A stretch of DNA of 10,609 nt, taken from NCBI GenBank assembly GCA_036939355.1, contig JALLAP010000732.1:1-10609 (forward strand). Direction: 5' to 3'. The notes under the pieces were generated by a model. It saw only the letters and a program-made list of their open reading frames with translations. It did no database searches and was not told where the DNA came from. Positions 1 through 8,104 of this stretch are shown here, piece after piece (the stretch's first letter is position 1; the number at the start of each line of letters is the position of its first letter). The translations under genes and the position numbers were made by a program. The DNA is from Thalassiosira profunda (Eukaryota; Bacillariophyta; Thalassiosirophyceae; Thalassiosirales; Thalassiosiraceae).

Positions 1-2
1 AC

Positions 3-197
3 ATAGATTTAGAGGAAGTGCGGGAATGCGCCCTGGCCTGCTTGGAGCGTGCCACCGAGGCAGGCTCTGCTGTGGCGCCCTCGACGGCAGCGTGGTCCGC
101 AGTCTCGTATGCATTGGAGGAGTGCCGCGAATCCAAACATGAGGCACTAGCTTCGATGTACAAAGGCAGAGTGCAGGACATACTGCTGTGCTATTAA
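3..197 (+). CDS. C-terminal end of an unrecognised protein (partial)
   Basis: This frame is open from the left edge to a TAA at 195-197 and encodes 64 residues, starting IDLEEVRECA and ending GRVQDILLCY. The other two forward frames are broken early (frame 1 has TAG at 4-6). The peptide is rich in Ala, Glu, Leu and Cys, has no low-complexity bias and looks like amphipathic helix (for example ALEECRESKHEALASMYKGR). The reading stops cleanly 275 nt before the next gene on the same strand. I do not recognise the family. The start and most of the gene lie outside the window. An intron acceptor near the left edge (ag at 5-6 or 11-12) cannot be excluded, in which case the first codons would be intronic. 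Confidence 0.6.
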   Translation: MDLEEVRECALACLERATEAGSAVAPSTAAWSAVSYALEECRESKHEALASMYKGRVQDILLCY

Positions 198-472
198 AGT
201 TAGACTTCATACCATCGAGACTCCAGATACAAAGGACCGGCAAAGAGGGCTGGAACCTTCATGCTAATCTAAGTCTCTAAGTGAAGGTCGATGCAAAGGA
301 GCCCTTCGTTGTCAGCATCTCTCCTCTCTCCTTTCTCTTCTCTCTCGCTCTCGCTCTTCTCTTCCCTCTTGCTTGCTCTCTACAACAACCTTCGACGACG
401 GACAGACTCTCCACCTTCCCCTTTCCCCCCCCTCCCCTCCCCTCCTGCCTGCGCCGCCCCTGCTCCTGCACC
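198..472 (+). promoter_or_regulatory. Spacer and 5' leader of the tricorn-type protease gene
   Basis: This 275-nt spacer must hold the upstream gene's 3' end and the promoter and leader of the tricorn gene. No clear TATA box is visible. A four-codon upstream ORF starts at ATG 261. Another ATG at 291 opens an 80-codon frame that overlaps the main start out of frame. If both were in the mRNA they would hinder translation, so transcription probably starts downstream of 291, in or near the C/T-rich tract. A 5' UTR intron running from a GT at 281 to a CAG near 404 is possible but unproven. Confidence 0.4.
318..470 (+). repeat. C/T-rich low-complexity tract
   Basis: The forward strand is almost pure pyrimidine over about 317-381 (CTCT, TTCT and CGCTCT units) and again over about 405-460 (runs of CCCC and CCTCCCC). 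Around 20 mixed bases separate the two parts. The tract ends just before the ATG at 473. It is non-coding in the preferred gene model: the frame through it is open but has no ATG before 473. It may be a core promoter or leader element, or an intron-like polypyrimidine tract. Its function is not shown by the sequence. Confidence 0.6.
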
Positions 473-3400
473 ATGTCGAAGGACGCCTTCGCCAACCCCT
501 TCACCATCAGCAGCAAGGACCGGCGGCAGCTGAACTCGTTCTTTGAAGATGATGAGGGATATGCACAGGTTGGGGGCGTCGACCGCGATGTGGAGGACTT
601 GCAAGTCGACGACGAGGGCAATGACGAACTCGGTGACTCCGACTCATCCGAAGATGATTATGAATACGGCAACGGCAGGCCGCCGCGGCGGCAGCGCAAT
701 GGGCGCCGGCGGCGGCAAGACGAGACCATCGGCGATGCTATGCCGGGATTGTTCAATGGCGGCCGCTCCTCGTCGCTCAACGTGGTGTACCTCGCGGTGC
801 TCCTGTCCCTCTTCTTCTTCCTCGCCGGGTATTACGGGCTGAGCAAGAAGGAGAGCGAGCGGATCAAGGAGGCCGGGCAGGTGGGGGCGGCGCTGGGGGA
901 AAATTCCCAGGAGGGGGCGTTGGAGGACGACATTTTTGTGGCAGTGCCCGTGGATGAGGCTGCCTATGGAGAAGACGGGGAAGGTGACGGTGAGGGGGGA
1001 TGGGACGTGGGACCGGCATTGACCTACGATGAGACGAGCAATCCAAACAAGGGACCGCTGTTCCCCCTGAACTCGCAGCCCGGGGCCTTTGATCCCTTCT
1101 CCATCCATGCTAACAAGGTGAAAGATCAGAATGATTGGCTGGGTGCACCCTTCGTGGTTTCGCCTCCCCAGTTGTCTGCGGCTTCTGCCGGAGTTGCAAA
1201 TGATGACAACGACAACACCGATGGCATGGGAAGTCGCATGGGATACTTCCAATACCCCACAATGGTCAATGGGACGCTGGTCTTTTCCACCGAGGGCGAC
1301 CTGTACCTGACCCGCCTGCCCGACAACACAAAGCAGAAGATGGCCCCGGTGCCGGCCATGAAACTCACAACCACCGTGGGCAACGCGCTCCATCCCAAGC
1401 TCAGTCCCAAATATCCGCACCTGCTGGCCTACTCTGCAACCTACTCGGGGACTAGGGAGGTCTACTTGATGGACTTGCGCCCGACCTCCTCTGCATCTGG
1501 TGTGCGCCAGGGCGCGCTCGGAGCGCCTGGCGGCCCGGCGTTGCGTCTCACGTACACTCCCGGGGGGATACGAAGCGTGGTGGGATGGGACGAGGATGGC
1601 GCTTCGATACTCTATTCGGCAATGAGCAGCGATGCCAGCGCTCTGCCGGACGTGAGGTTGTTTCGACTGAGGCTGTCTTGGGGCAGTCCTCCAGAAAATG
1701 AGAGTGAGTCAAAGAATCGCAAAAAGGACAGTGGCAGTGCAAGTAAGAGTTCACAGGCCAATGAGGCTACCGATGCGAGTAAAGATGACACCAAACACCA
1801 AAAGCAAAAGAGTGCTGATGAATCAGATAGAAACGAAGATGACTATGACGACGACGACGACGACGACTTCACCATTGCTGAAGCGCAGACTTATGTAGAT
1901 AAAATTGCACCCACGGACGACCCAGTCAAAGAAGGTGGTCAAAGCGAAGGGGAGGGCGACGCCAAGAAGGGCAAAAAAGTCAGCAAGGAAGGAGACGAGG
2001 GCACGCGACAGAGACAATTAGAGAAATCGGAGAGACAACGCCGGCATTTGGCACGGCTTTCCACCCTATCTGCGCGGTCACGCGGCCGTCGTTTGTCGGG
2101 AAAGGAGTCCATCATCGAGCCCGTCCCATTGGCGCAAGCTACCGAGGGAGTCTATCACTCAGACTCGTCGGACTCATCGGGATGCATGTACTTCACGAGA
2201 TTCAAACAGTCGTCAAGTACAAAACGCTACGTGGGCGGCACCGCCGAATCTTTGTGGGCGTACTGCCCTGACCAGTTCGATGATCTCGCCGTGCCACTCA
2301 CGCCAGAATACAATGGGACTTCGAAGAGTCCAGCGGTCTACACTCATGGCGGTGAGGGCGATGTTCTCTTGTTCCTGAGTGATCGAGCTCCTGCAAAGAA
2401 GAGTGAGGCCAGCAGCGAGTTGAACGGTGCCGCAGAGTGGGTGGCATCGAGTATGGACCTGTGGGCAGCGCCCCTGCCACTTTCGTCTTCGGGATCGCTT
2501 GGGGCACCCACTCGATTGACCGACGTGGCCTGCCAATTTAATGGAGTGGACCTTTCCGAGTACGCCGTTGATCCAATCTCTGGACGGATCATTCTACGCG
2601 TCGGCGCGGATTTGCTCTTCATGTCGTCCGAAAGCATTCGGAGCAAGCTGGAACAATCCAGCAACGAGCAAGTTCCTCTGCAACCACTGCCCATTGCTGT
2701 GTACTCTGACTTCTCCAACATGCAAGAACGTCTGATACCGATGCAAATACCAACCCATGTGACCAATGTAGATGCTTTCTCGACATCCTATGGCACAGTT
2801 TCGACGTTGGTGACGGGCCGCGGTCAAACCTTTGCGGCACCTGTAATTGCAAACACAAAGAGCATCTTGGAGACAGGCTATGGCGGCGGGGGTCGAAATA
2901 TGCCTGCGCGACGGTACAAGATTGCTCCTGGTACTGGTGGGGGTGGGCTCGTCCGCATTCTTGTGAGCATTTGCTTGCTTGTGATTTGCTCTTGCTCAAC
3001 TGTCAGATCTCATGTACCCTTACCTTGGATATCACAGTCAGCAAAGCACGTTCCTCAGCCATTAGTAACAGCGGCGTCCATTGATTCTGGAGAGAGGTTA
3101 GCGTTGGTTTTAGCCACTGATCCATTGTCTCCTACGGGCGAGCACGCTTTTTATCTGATACGAACAGACGCGATGGCGTCCCCGGCATTTGGGTTCGCTG
3201 CTCTCTACGAATATGGAAATGTCGTTGAAAAGACAGGCCTCCCGGCTCCTTTCCTTGGCGGCCACCTTGCTGGAGGGGGTACGATTGATGGAGGGCTGGG
3301 CAGCATATATCCTGACTCAATTACCGTCAGTCCATGCGGCCGGAGATTCACATTCACAGACACTGATGGCCGGATTGTTGTAGCGACAATCCCTTCTGCA

Positions 3401-6028
3401 CCTGCCAAGACGGACGATAGCCGAAACTTGGTTGAGGTAGACATGGTAATTTTTCCGCAGCAAAACGAAATGAGTGAGCCTCTCGTCGGTGACTCTGAGA
3501 CGGAGCTGGAGTTCAGTCCGGGAGGAAGATATTTGGCCATCACTCACACCGCAAGGAATCAATTCTCGGTGATTAGCATTGCTGATCTCGGTGCTCCCGA
3601 AATGGGATCGATTGAGCTTGGGCGCATAGTGCAGGCGACAACAGACAGGTTCAATAGTTTCTCACCAACTTGGGGCCATGCGAGCAAAGATTTTCTCATT
3701 GAAGCGACGGCTTCGGCACTGGATCCAACCAGCAAATCGCCGGCAGGAAGTGGAGCCACGGCCCTTCTTTTCCTCAGCGACAGAGACGTTAAGATCGCGG
3801 GCAAGACGAGTCCCTGGGGAACTCGCGCGCCCTCGCCGTCTTTCGATGGGTTCTCGTGCGTCCACATATTGCCATTGCAATCACTGGAGGACGCCGTGGC
3901 TCAGAACGCAGTCAACGAATTCGTCCAGGCGCCGTATGGTGGTGGAGGTGCTGTTGAGATATCAATGAAACGAATACAAGAGCTCGAGCTACTGCTAGAG
4001 ATGATGAAAAAGGAAGCCTCGGGCGCAACTGCAGAGGAGGCGTCCCCTAACGCGGATGACCCGAAGGAGGTTGAGACACAGCAATCGCCCGCACCAAATG
4101 AAACGAACTCGACCAGCCCCGCAGACACCATCCAGCCGTTTGTCATCGACAACAAAATTTCGTTCGGGAAAGAAAGGGACGAGAGCTTCTCGTTTGCGCG
4201 GTCGTCGTACCGCGTCGATCACATTCCTGCTGGCCCATACCAAGAAATTGTGTGTCAGCTGAGCGACGACCCATCACTGCTGTTGCTGAAGAAGGCTCCC
4301 ACCGGCTTCAGTCTCAGCTTGTTCGCCATCGAAGACTGGCCATCGGACGGTACCGAAGAGGTCCCAACTCCGGATGAGCACGTACTGCAATACATTGACA
4401 CGAGCAGCGACGCGGCGTTTATCATCACAGTTGTTTCCAACAAGCTCAAAGTGACGCCAAGAAAGGCAAAGGATGTAGTGGCGTATTTCGCAGACGCAGA
4501 ACTGGTGACAAATATCGCAGACAGTGACGGCTTGCACCTCAGCGTCTGGCCGCAGCTGGAGTTTCAACAAATGTACAGCGACGCCTGGCGAATGCTCCGA
4601 GACTATTTCTACGATCCCGAACTGCATTCGGTCGATTGGGATGAAGTGTTTGAGAGATACTTGCCACTGGTGGAGAGGTGTTCAAAGCGAGAGGAACTGG
4701 ACGATGGTAGGTTTCGGGTTCGTTACTCTTTGTGCAACCACTCCACGTCGAGCACTAACGTTCTGCTTCCTCTCTCAGTTCTGCGCCAAATGATCGGGGA
4801 GCTCAGCGCCCTGCACTCGTTCGTGTACGGTGGCGAGTATGCTTCTCCTCACCACGGCAATGCAGCCCTGGAAGCAATCAACGACGTGGCTAGCCTGGGC
4901 GCGGTTCTCCAACGTTCCCACGAGAAGAGAGGTTACGTTGTGATCGATGTGCCCGAACGAGACCCAGACTACCACATGCGGGATGGCGTTCCAATGTACT
5001 CGCCTCTCTCAGAGCAAACTCTCAAACTCAGTGGGCAGGCAGGTTTGGCGCCTGGAGATGTGATTGTCGCTGTAAATGGCGAGAACGTGATGGACGTCCC
5101 GGATATCCACATGCTTCTGAGAAATATGGCAGGAGAGAGCGTGAGACTGGATGTTCTCCGGATCAACTCCACTTCAAGGTTACGCGAGCTGCAGCAAATG
5201 AAAGCGCGGTTGTTGCAGGACGATAGGGTAGTCGAGAGTGAAGAAGGCATGGGTCCCGAACCACTTATCGTGGTGCCGATGAAGCCCGAGGAAAGCGCCG
5301 ACTTGGCCTATGCAGCGTGGGAATGGAAGACGCGAGAGCTCACCAAAACCCTCTCCAAGGCGGCCGGGTTCTCCTGTGGTTACATTCATTTGCAGAGCAT
5401 GAGTGGAGCGTCCGCCATCGACAGTTTTGTGCGCGACTTTTACACGGACTACGACAAGGACGCCCTTATTGTCGACGTGAGAAACAACCGCGGGGGCAAC
5501 ATTGATTCCTGGCTGCTGGACATTCTGCAGCGGAAAGCTTGGATGTATTGGGAGAGTCGTTCGACCAATATAACAACCGGAGGTTTGGGCTGGGACGAGC
5601 AGTTTGCATTCAGGGGGCACCTCGTCGTTCTCGTCAACGAGCACACATCCAGCGACGGCGAGGGCTTTGCTCGCGGGGTGTACTCGCTGGGGTTAGGAAA
5701 GTTAGTTGGGACACGGACGTGGGGAGGAGGCATATGGCTCAGCTCGGACAACAAGTTGGTCGACGGTGGCATTGCAAGCGCTCCCGAAATTGGCACCTAC
5801 AATGACGAGTTCGGCTGGGGGCTGGGCATTGAGCAAATGGGCGTCACGCCCGAAATTGAAGTCGACAATAACCCCAGGGCGGCCTACGATGGAGAGGATG
5901 CACAACTCGAGAACGCCATCTCGGTGTTAAAAGAGTGGCTGAAACGGGAGCCGGTGGCATTGCCAAAGAGCCCAGGCCGTCGGAAGGATATGAGCAAGCC
6001 AGAGGGCGCCGATGGGTGTTCTGTGTAA
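473..6028 (+). CDS. Membrane-anchored tricorn-type serine protease (S41 family)
   Basis: Removing introns 2963-3037 and 4707-4778 gives about 1802 residues. The start is ATG 473, in a good context (GCACCATGT); the frame stays open upstream only by way of a GTG at 281. Residues 1-100 are polar and acidic with an Arg cluster at about 70-81. A hydrophobic stretch at 101-123 (VVYLAVLLSLFFFLAGYYGL) is a probable type II anchor, so the catalytic part should be lumenal or extracellular. Propeller-like repeats start at about 257 (FQYPTMVNGTLVFSTEGDLYL). They are interrupted at about 405-552 by a charged low-complexity insert and resume later, with tricorn signatures such as FNSFSPTW and LFLSDRD. The core follows: DAWRMLRDYFYDPELHSVDW, IGELSALHSFVYGGEY (His 1399), a PDZ domain at about 1455-1515 (GLAPGDVIVAVNGENV), VDVRNNRGGNID, TSSDGEG (nucleophile Ser 1678) and GIEQMGVTPEIEVD (Glu 1738). 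Known tricorn enzymes cut oligopeptides made by the proteasome. The membrane anchor and the LH in place of the usual SH pair are unusual. The family call is firm; substrate and location are inferred. Confidence 0.92.
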   Translation: MSKDAFANPFTISSKDRRQLNSFFEDDEGYAQVGGVDRDVEDLQVDDEGNDELGDSDSSEDDYEYGNGRPPRRQRNGRRRRQDETIGDAMPGLFNGGRSSSLNVVYLAVLLSLFFFLAGYYGLSKKESERIKEAGQVGAALGENSQEGALEDDIFVAVPVDEAAYGEDGEGDGEGGWDVGPALTYDETSNPNKGPLFPLNSQPGAFDPFSIHANKVKDQNDWLGAPFVVSPPQLSAASAGVANDDNDNTDGMGSRMGYFQYPTMVNGTLVFSTEGDLYLTRLPDNTKQKMAPVPAMKLTTTVGNALHPKLSPKYPHLLAYSATYSGTREVYLMDLRPTSSASGVRQGALGAPGGPALRLTYTPGGIRSVVGWDEDGASILYSAMSSDASALPDVRLFRLRLSWGSPPENESESKNRKKDSGSASKSSQANEATDASKDDTKHQKQKSADESDRNEDDYDDDDDDDFTIAEAQTYVDKIAPTDDPVKEGGQSEGEGDAKKGKKVSKEGDEGTRQRQLEKSERQRRHLARLSTLSARSRGRRLSGKESIIEPVPLAQATEGVYHSDSSDSSGCMYFTRFKQSSSTKRYVGGTAESLWAYCPDQFDDLAVPLTPEYNGTSKSPAVYTHGGEGDVLLFLSDRAPAKKSEASSELNGAAEWVASSMDLWAAPLPLSSSGSLGAPTRLTDVACQFNGVDLSEYAVDPISGRIILRVGADLLFMSSESIRSKLEQSSNEQVPLQPLPIAVYSDFSNMQERLIPMQIPTHVTNVDAFSTSYGTVSTLVTGRGQTFAAPVIANTKSILETGYGGGGRNMPARRYKIAPGTGGGGLVRILVSICLLVICSCSTVRSHVPLPWISQSAKHVPQPLVTAASIDSGERLALVLATDPLSPTGEHAFYLIRTDAMASPAFGFAALYEYGNVVEKTGLPAPFLGGHLAGGGTIDGGLGSIYPDSITVSPCGRRFTFTDTDGRIVVATIPSAPAKTDDSRNLVEVDMVIFPQQNEMSEPLVGDSETELEFSPGGRYLAITHTARNQFSVISIADLGAPEMGSIELGRIVQATTDRFNSFSPTWGHASKDFLIEATASALDPTSKSPAGSGATALLFLSDRDVKIAGKTSPWGTRAPSPSFDGFSCVHILPLQSLEDAVAQNAVNEFVQAPYGGGGAVEISMKRIQELELLLEMMKKEASGATAEEASPNADDPKEVETQQSPAPNETNSTSPADTIQPFVIDNKISFGKERDESFSFARSSYRVDHIPAGPYQEIVCQLSDDPSLLLLKKAPTGFSLSLFAIEDWPSDGTEEVPTPDEHVLQYIDTSSDAAFIITVVSNKLKVTPRKAKDVVAYFADAELVTNIADSDGLHLSVWPQLEFQQMYSDAWRMLRDYFYDPELHSVDWDEVFERYLPLVERCSKREELDDGRFRVRYSLCNHSTSSTNVLLPLSVLRQMIGELSALHSFVYGGEYASPHHGNAALEAINDVASLGAVLQRSHEKRGYVVIDVPERDPDYHMRDGVPMYSPLSEQTLKLSGQAGLAPGDVIVAVNGENVMDVPDIHMLLRNMAGESVRLDVLRINSTSRLRELQQMKARLLQDDRVVESEEGMGPEPLIVVPMKPEESADLAYAAWEWKTRELTKTLSKAAGFSCGYIHLQSMSGASAIDSFVRDFYTDYDKDALIVDVRNNRGGNIDSWLLDILQRKAWMYWESRSTNITTGGLGWDEQFAFRGHLVVLVNEHTSSDGEGFARGVYSLGLGKLVGTRTWGGGIWLSSDNKLVDGGIASAPEIGTYNDEFGWGLGIEQMGVTPEIEVDNNPRAAYDGEDAQLENAISVLKEWLKREPVALPKSPGRRKDMSKPEGADGCSV
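1847..1867 (+). repeat. (GAC)7 trinucleotide run encoding seven aspartates
   Basis: Seven perfect GAC units encode D7 inside the charged insert of the tricorn-type protease. It is a coding microsatellite, likely to vary in length between strains. The surrounding insert (about 1690-2130) is rich in Asp, Glu, Lys, Ser and Arg and looks disordered. Confidence 0.9.
2963..3037 (+). other. Intron 1 of the tricorn-type gene (75 nt, phase 0, no stop)
   Basis: The donor is GTGAGC and the acceptor ATCACAG. Splicing joins GGGGLVRIL to SAKHVPQPLVTAAS and removes 25 codons rich in Cys, Val, Leu and Ile that do not resemble the flanking propeller. A nearer AG at 3005-3006 would make a 44-nt intron and shift the frame, so it was not used. 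Because the intron is a multiple of three and has no stop, the open frame reads through it. Confidence 0.75.
4707..4778 (+). other. Intron 2 of the tricorn-type gene (72 nt, phase 1, no stop)
   Basis: The donor is GTAGGT and the acceptor CTCTCAG after a pyrimidine-rich stretch, with a CACTAAC branch-point-like motif about 20 nt upstream. Splicing gives EELDDVLRQMIGELSALH, which matches the continuous helix before the catalytic His in tricorn proteases. Retention would insert 24 unrelated residues. Like intron 1, it is a multiple of three without a stop. Confidence 0.88.
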
Positions 6029-6044
6029 ACCGTTGCTTCGAATC
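6029..6044. other. 16-nt gap between convergent genes
   Basis: Only 16 nt separate the tricorn stop (TAA 6026-6028) from the conserved-end stop of the minus-strand methyltransferase (TGA, 6047-6045). The two 3' UTRs must therefore overlap the neighbouring coding sequences, giving antisense transcript ends. No canonical AATAAA is visible in the gap. Confidence 0.55.
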
Positions 6045-7716
6045 TCATCGCTTCTCGAGCTTCTCCATGCAAACCAACCAGCGGGAAAAGGTGGGAAAAT
6101 CTCTGCCGCAACGACGAGTCGCTCAACAATCTCAGACTGCCCAGCGCTTCATTTTCGTGCTTCCATCCCCTTGATTCCAGCAACTCTTTCAGCGGCTTTG
6201 ATTGCTCCTTTCCTCTCACAGGAAGGAAGAAGACAATTCTTCCTCCGCTCACGAGGACCGTGCGGGCAATATTGAGAAGGTAGGGCACAAGATCAGTCGC
6301 TGGGGTAGATTGGCTCTGCTTTTCGCATTCCACTGCGTCCGCATTCCTGTGGTGGTTCTGTGGTCTCGCGTCGATCCCATCCACAAGCACAGGCGCACCC
6401 ACGTTGTACGGTGGATCGCAAACAATGGCGTCAACTGAGTCTGGGGTGCACAGTGGTTCCGTCGACGAAGGATCCATCACGTCGCCACGAAAGAAGGTTG
6501 GAGTGGTCAGCGCCGACTTCCCATCGATGGCTCGGTGTCTGCGAAACTCGTCTTCCACCCCTTCCCAGACGTTGCTGTCAGAATCCACGCCGACTAATTC
6601 CGTGGCGCCCAAGGCAGAGGCGTAGAGGAGGAGGCGCCCCAAGCCGCAGCATGGATCCAATATCCGTGCGCCTTTTCCGTCGACGCCTGCCAATGCAAGG
6701 TTGGCCATAAGGAATCCTATTTCTGGCTCCATTGCAGTGCTGGTATTGCTCCTCTCTCCGTTTTCTTTTGGCCTGTTCTTCAGCGCGTATTGCTTCAGCA
6801 ATCCACGATGCGTTCGGCGCAACGTCTGACTGGGGGCTCCCCGTGTACCGGCCGGCCCAATGGTCGTGCGGTGTCCAAAGTACAAATGATGCACTCTTTC
6901 CCCTTCTTGGTGCAAGAGAGCCATTGTCGCATCATCTGCATTTGTCTGTAGCCTTTGCAATGATTGTTGCGCATCCCGCTGTTGCTGGAGCACCCGCGAG
7001 GCCTTCTCGATCAAGCTAGAGCGGTCATCGCGGCTCATATTCGGATTCGACATATCAACCACGTCCATCTGCTCCAACATTATCCCATTGCACCGAGGTT
7101 CATCAGAGCTTGCATCGCTCGGAACGGCATCCCAATCTCGCGTCGAGCAAGCAACCACAACATGTATCGAGAATGTTGCATGCGTCAGGATGGCACGCGA
7201 GGCAGCCCTGGCAATGTCTTTTGGAGAAATCATATCGCCGCACTCGATCCAATACAGCGACTGCACATCTATTGCAGAGTTGGAGGCCCGCTTTTTCTTG
7301 GATTGCTGTTTGAACACCGCTCTGGGTTTCGTTGTTGGGGACCGCTGCGCATCATCTTCGGAAAGTGAGGTTGCCACAGGTACAAACTGCACGCCCTCCT
7401 CCTCGCAGTCGCCCGCCGCGGCCGCCAGCAAAGTGCGCATCTCGATCCTTGGCACCTCGTAGCGTTCGCCGTCCGCGAACCCGTACGTGTGGCGCGAGGG
7501 AGGTCGGAATATCACCAGGGGTCTCGGCGGGTTGACGGGCTCGCCATAACCATCTTCCACAGACGCTGCGACTTCGGCGGCCGCGGCGGCTGGTCGGCCG
7601 GCGGGCGCATGTCCCCGCGTGCGCAGGAGCGCCGAAGATGACCACGCCGCGGCGACAACCGGCGCGGCGAGCAGCAGGGAGGTGAAGTGGTAGAGCCATC
7701 GCAGGCAGCCACCCAT
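6045..7716 (-). CDS. Trm11-family tRNA guanine N2-methyltransferase with targeting leader; C-terminus frameshifted
   Basis: Trm11 enzymes methylate N2 of guanosine 10 in tRNA, using S-adenosylmethionine and usually the partner Trm112. The chosen start, ATG 7716, gives a signal-like leader (LYHFTSLLLAAPVVAAAW, Trp 25) followed by a Ser/Ala/Arg-rich stretch. Upstream the frame opens only with non-ATG codons. Residues 67-190 resemble the Trm11 N-terminal THUMP-like region (LVIFRPPSRHTYGF; LYWIECGDMISPKDIARAAS). Then come LYFGHRTTIG and KQYALKNRP, followed by TAMEPEIGFLMANLAL (about 327-342), motif I LDPCCGLGRLLL (353-364) and the catalytic CDPPYNVG (433-440). The frame then runs through SGGRIVFFLPVRG to LRLLSDSS. 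It continues open to 5884, but with unconvincing sequence that would overlap the tricorn gene by 145 nt. The next frame holds a typical Trm11 end, CGRDFPTFSRWLVCMEK, with a stop at 6045. One base appears to be extra between 6122 and 6108. The family is firm; organelle targeting is inferred. Confidence 0.87.
6108..6122 (-). other. Apparent single-base frameshift in the Trm11-like gene
   Basis: The main frame is good down to the Ser codon at 6123-6121. The +1 frame has a TGA at 6125-6123 and then runs from 6122 through conserved C-terminal residues (Cys codon 6110-6108, then GRDFPTFSRWLVCMEK) to a TGA at 6047-6045. The switch must lie between these limits. I found no GT-AG intron that would achieve it. 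The cause may be a sequencing or assembly indel, a real mutation, or +1 recoding. Confidence 0.7.
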
Positions 7717-8104
7717 CAGCGTGTTGTTTGTTGATTGATGATGGGTGCGAGCGCGCAATTATTGTTCATTGTGTCGGCTTGTGAGGGCTCAACGTCGGCC
7801 GGCGGTGGAGAGGGGTCAGCGTACCAGGGGTTGGTGGTCGAATGTCACGCGTCGCTCGCGGTTGACCTTCGAGCGGACAAAATGACGACTCGGCTTCTCA
7901 ATGTCGCATCCTACAACAGCCCCCCCCTCAAGCACACTGCAAACACAAACAAACACCTCGCTGCCGCGCCCTCGAGCCGGCGCAGACCGCGGTGGTGGTA
8001 GCGCAGGACTCTCCTCTCGCGGGTTTGCAACACTCGGCGCCCTCTCGCAGATGATCCTCGGCGACAGCGACGCTGCCTTGCTAGAGGCACTGCCCACGAG
8101 GAAT
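7717..8104. promoter_or_regulatory. Divergent promoter region and leaders
   Basis: This 388-nt region separates two genes transcribed away from each other, the Trm11-like gene to the left and the astacin gene to the right. It must hold both promoters and 5' leaders. ATTG (CAAT-type) elements occur near 7759-7775 (caattattgttcattg); no TATA box is clear. A run of C around 7920 and a CA-rich stretch at about 7930-7958 look like leader sequence. ATGs at 7735, 7882, 7901 and 8051 precede the chosen astacin start. Those at 7901 and 8051 are in its frame and would add 68 or 18 residues without homology. Confidence 0.5.

Noticed and set aside
281..472. A GTG-initiated N-terminal extension of the tricorn-type protein.
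   Set aside because: There is no ATG in frame before 473, and the stretch is translated C/T-rich sequence. The ATG at 473 has a good context and begins a plausible cytosolic tail.
644..1420. A 258-codon open frame on the minus strand.
   Set aside because: It is antisense to the tricorn N-terminal region, has no domain signature and starts inside the propeller-coding sequence.
5884..6044. Extension of the minus-strand methyltransferase frame to a stop at 5884, overlapping the tricorn gene.
   Set aside because: The added residues do not look like Trm11, while the neighbouring frame gives the conserved end and a non-overlapping stop at 6045.
7901..8104. A 68-residue N-terminal extension of the astacin from ATG 7901.
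   Set aside because: It is low in conserved character and would bury the signal peptide that begins at ATG 8105. The DNA there looks like a leader.
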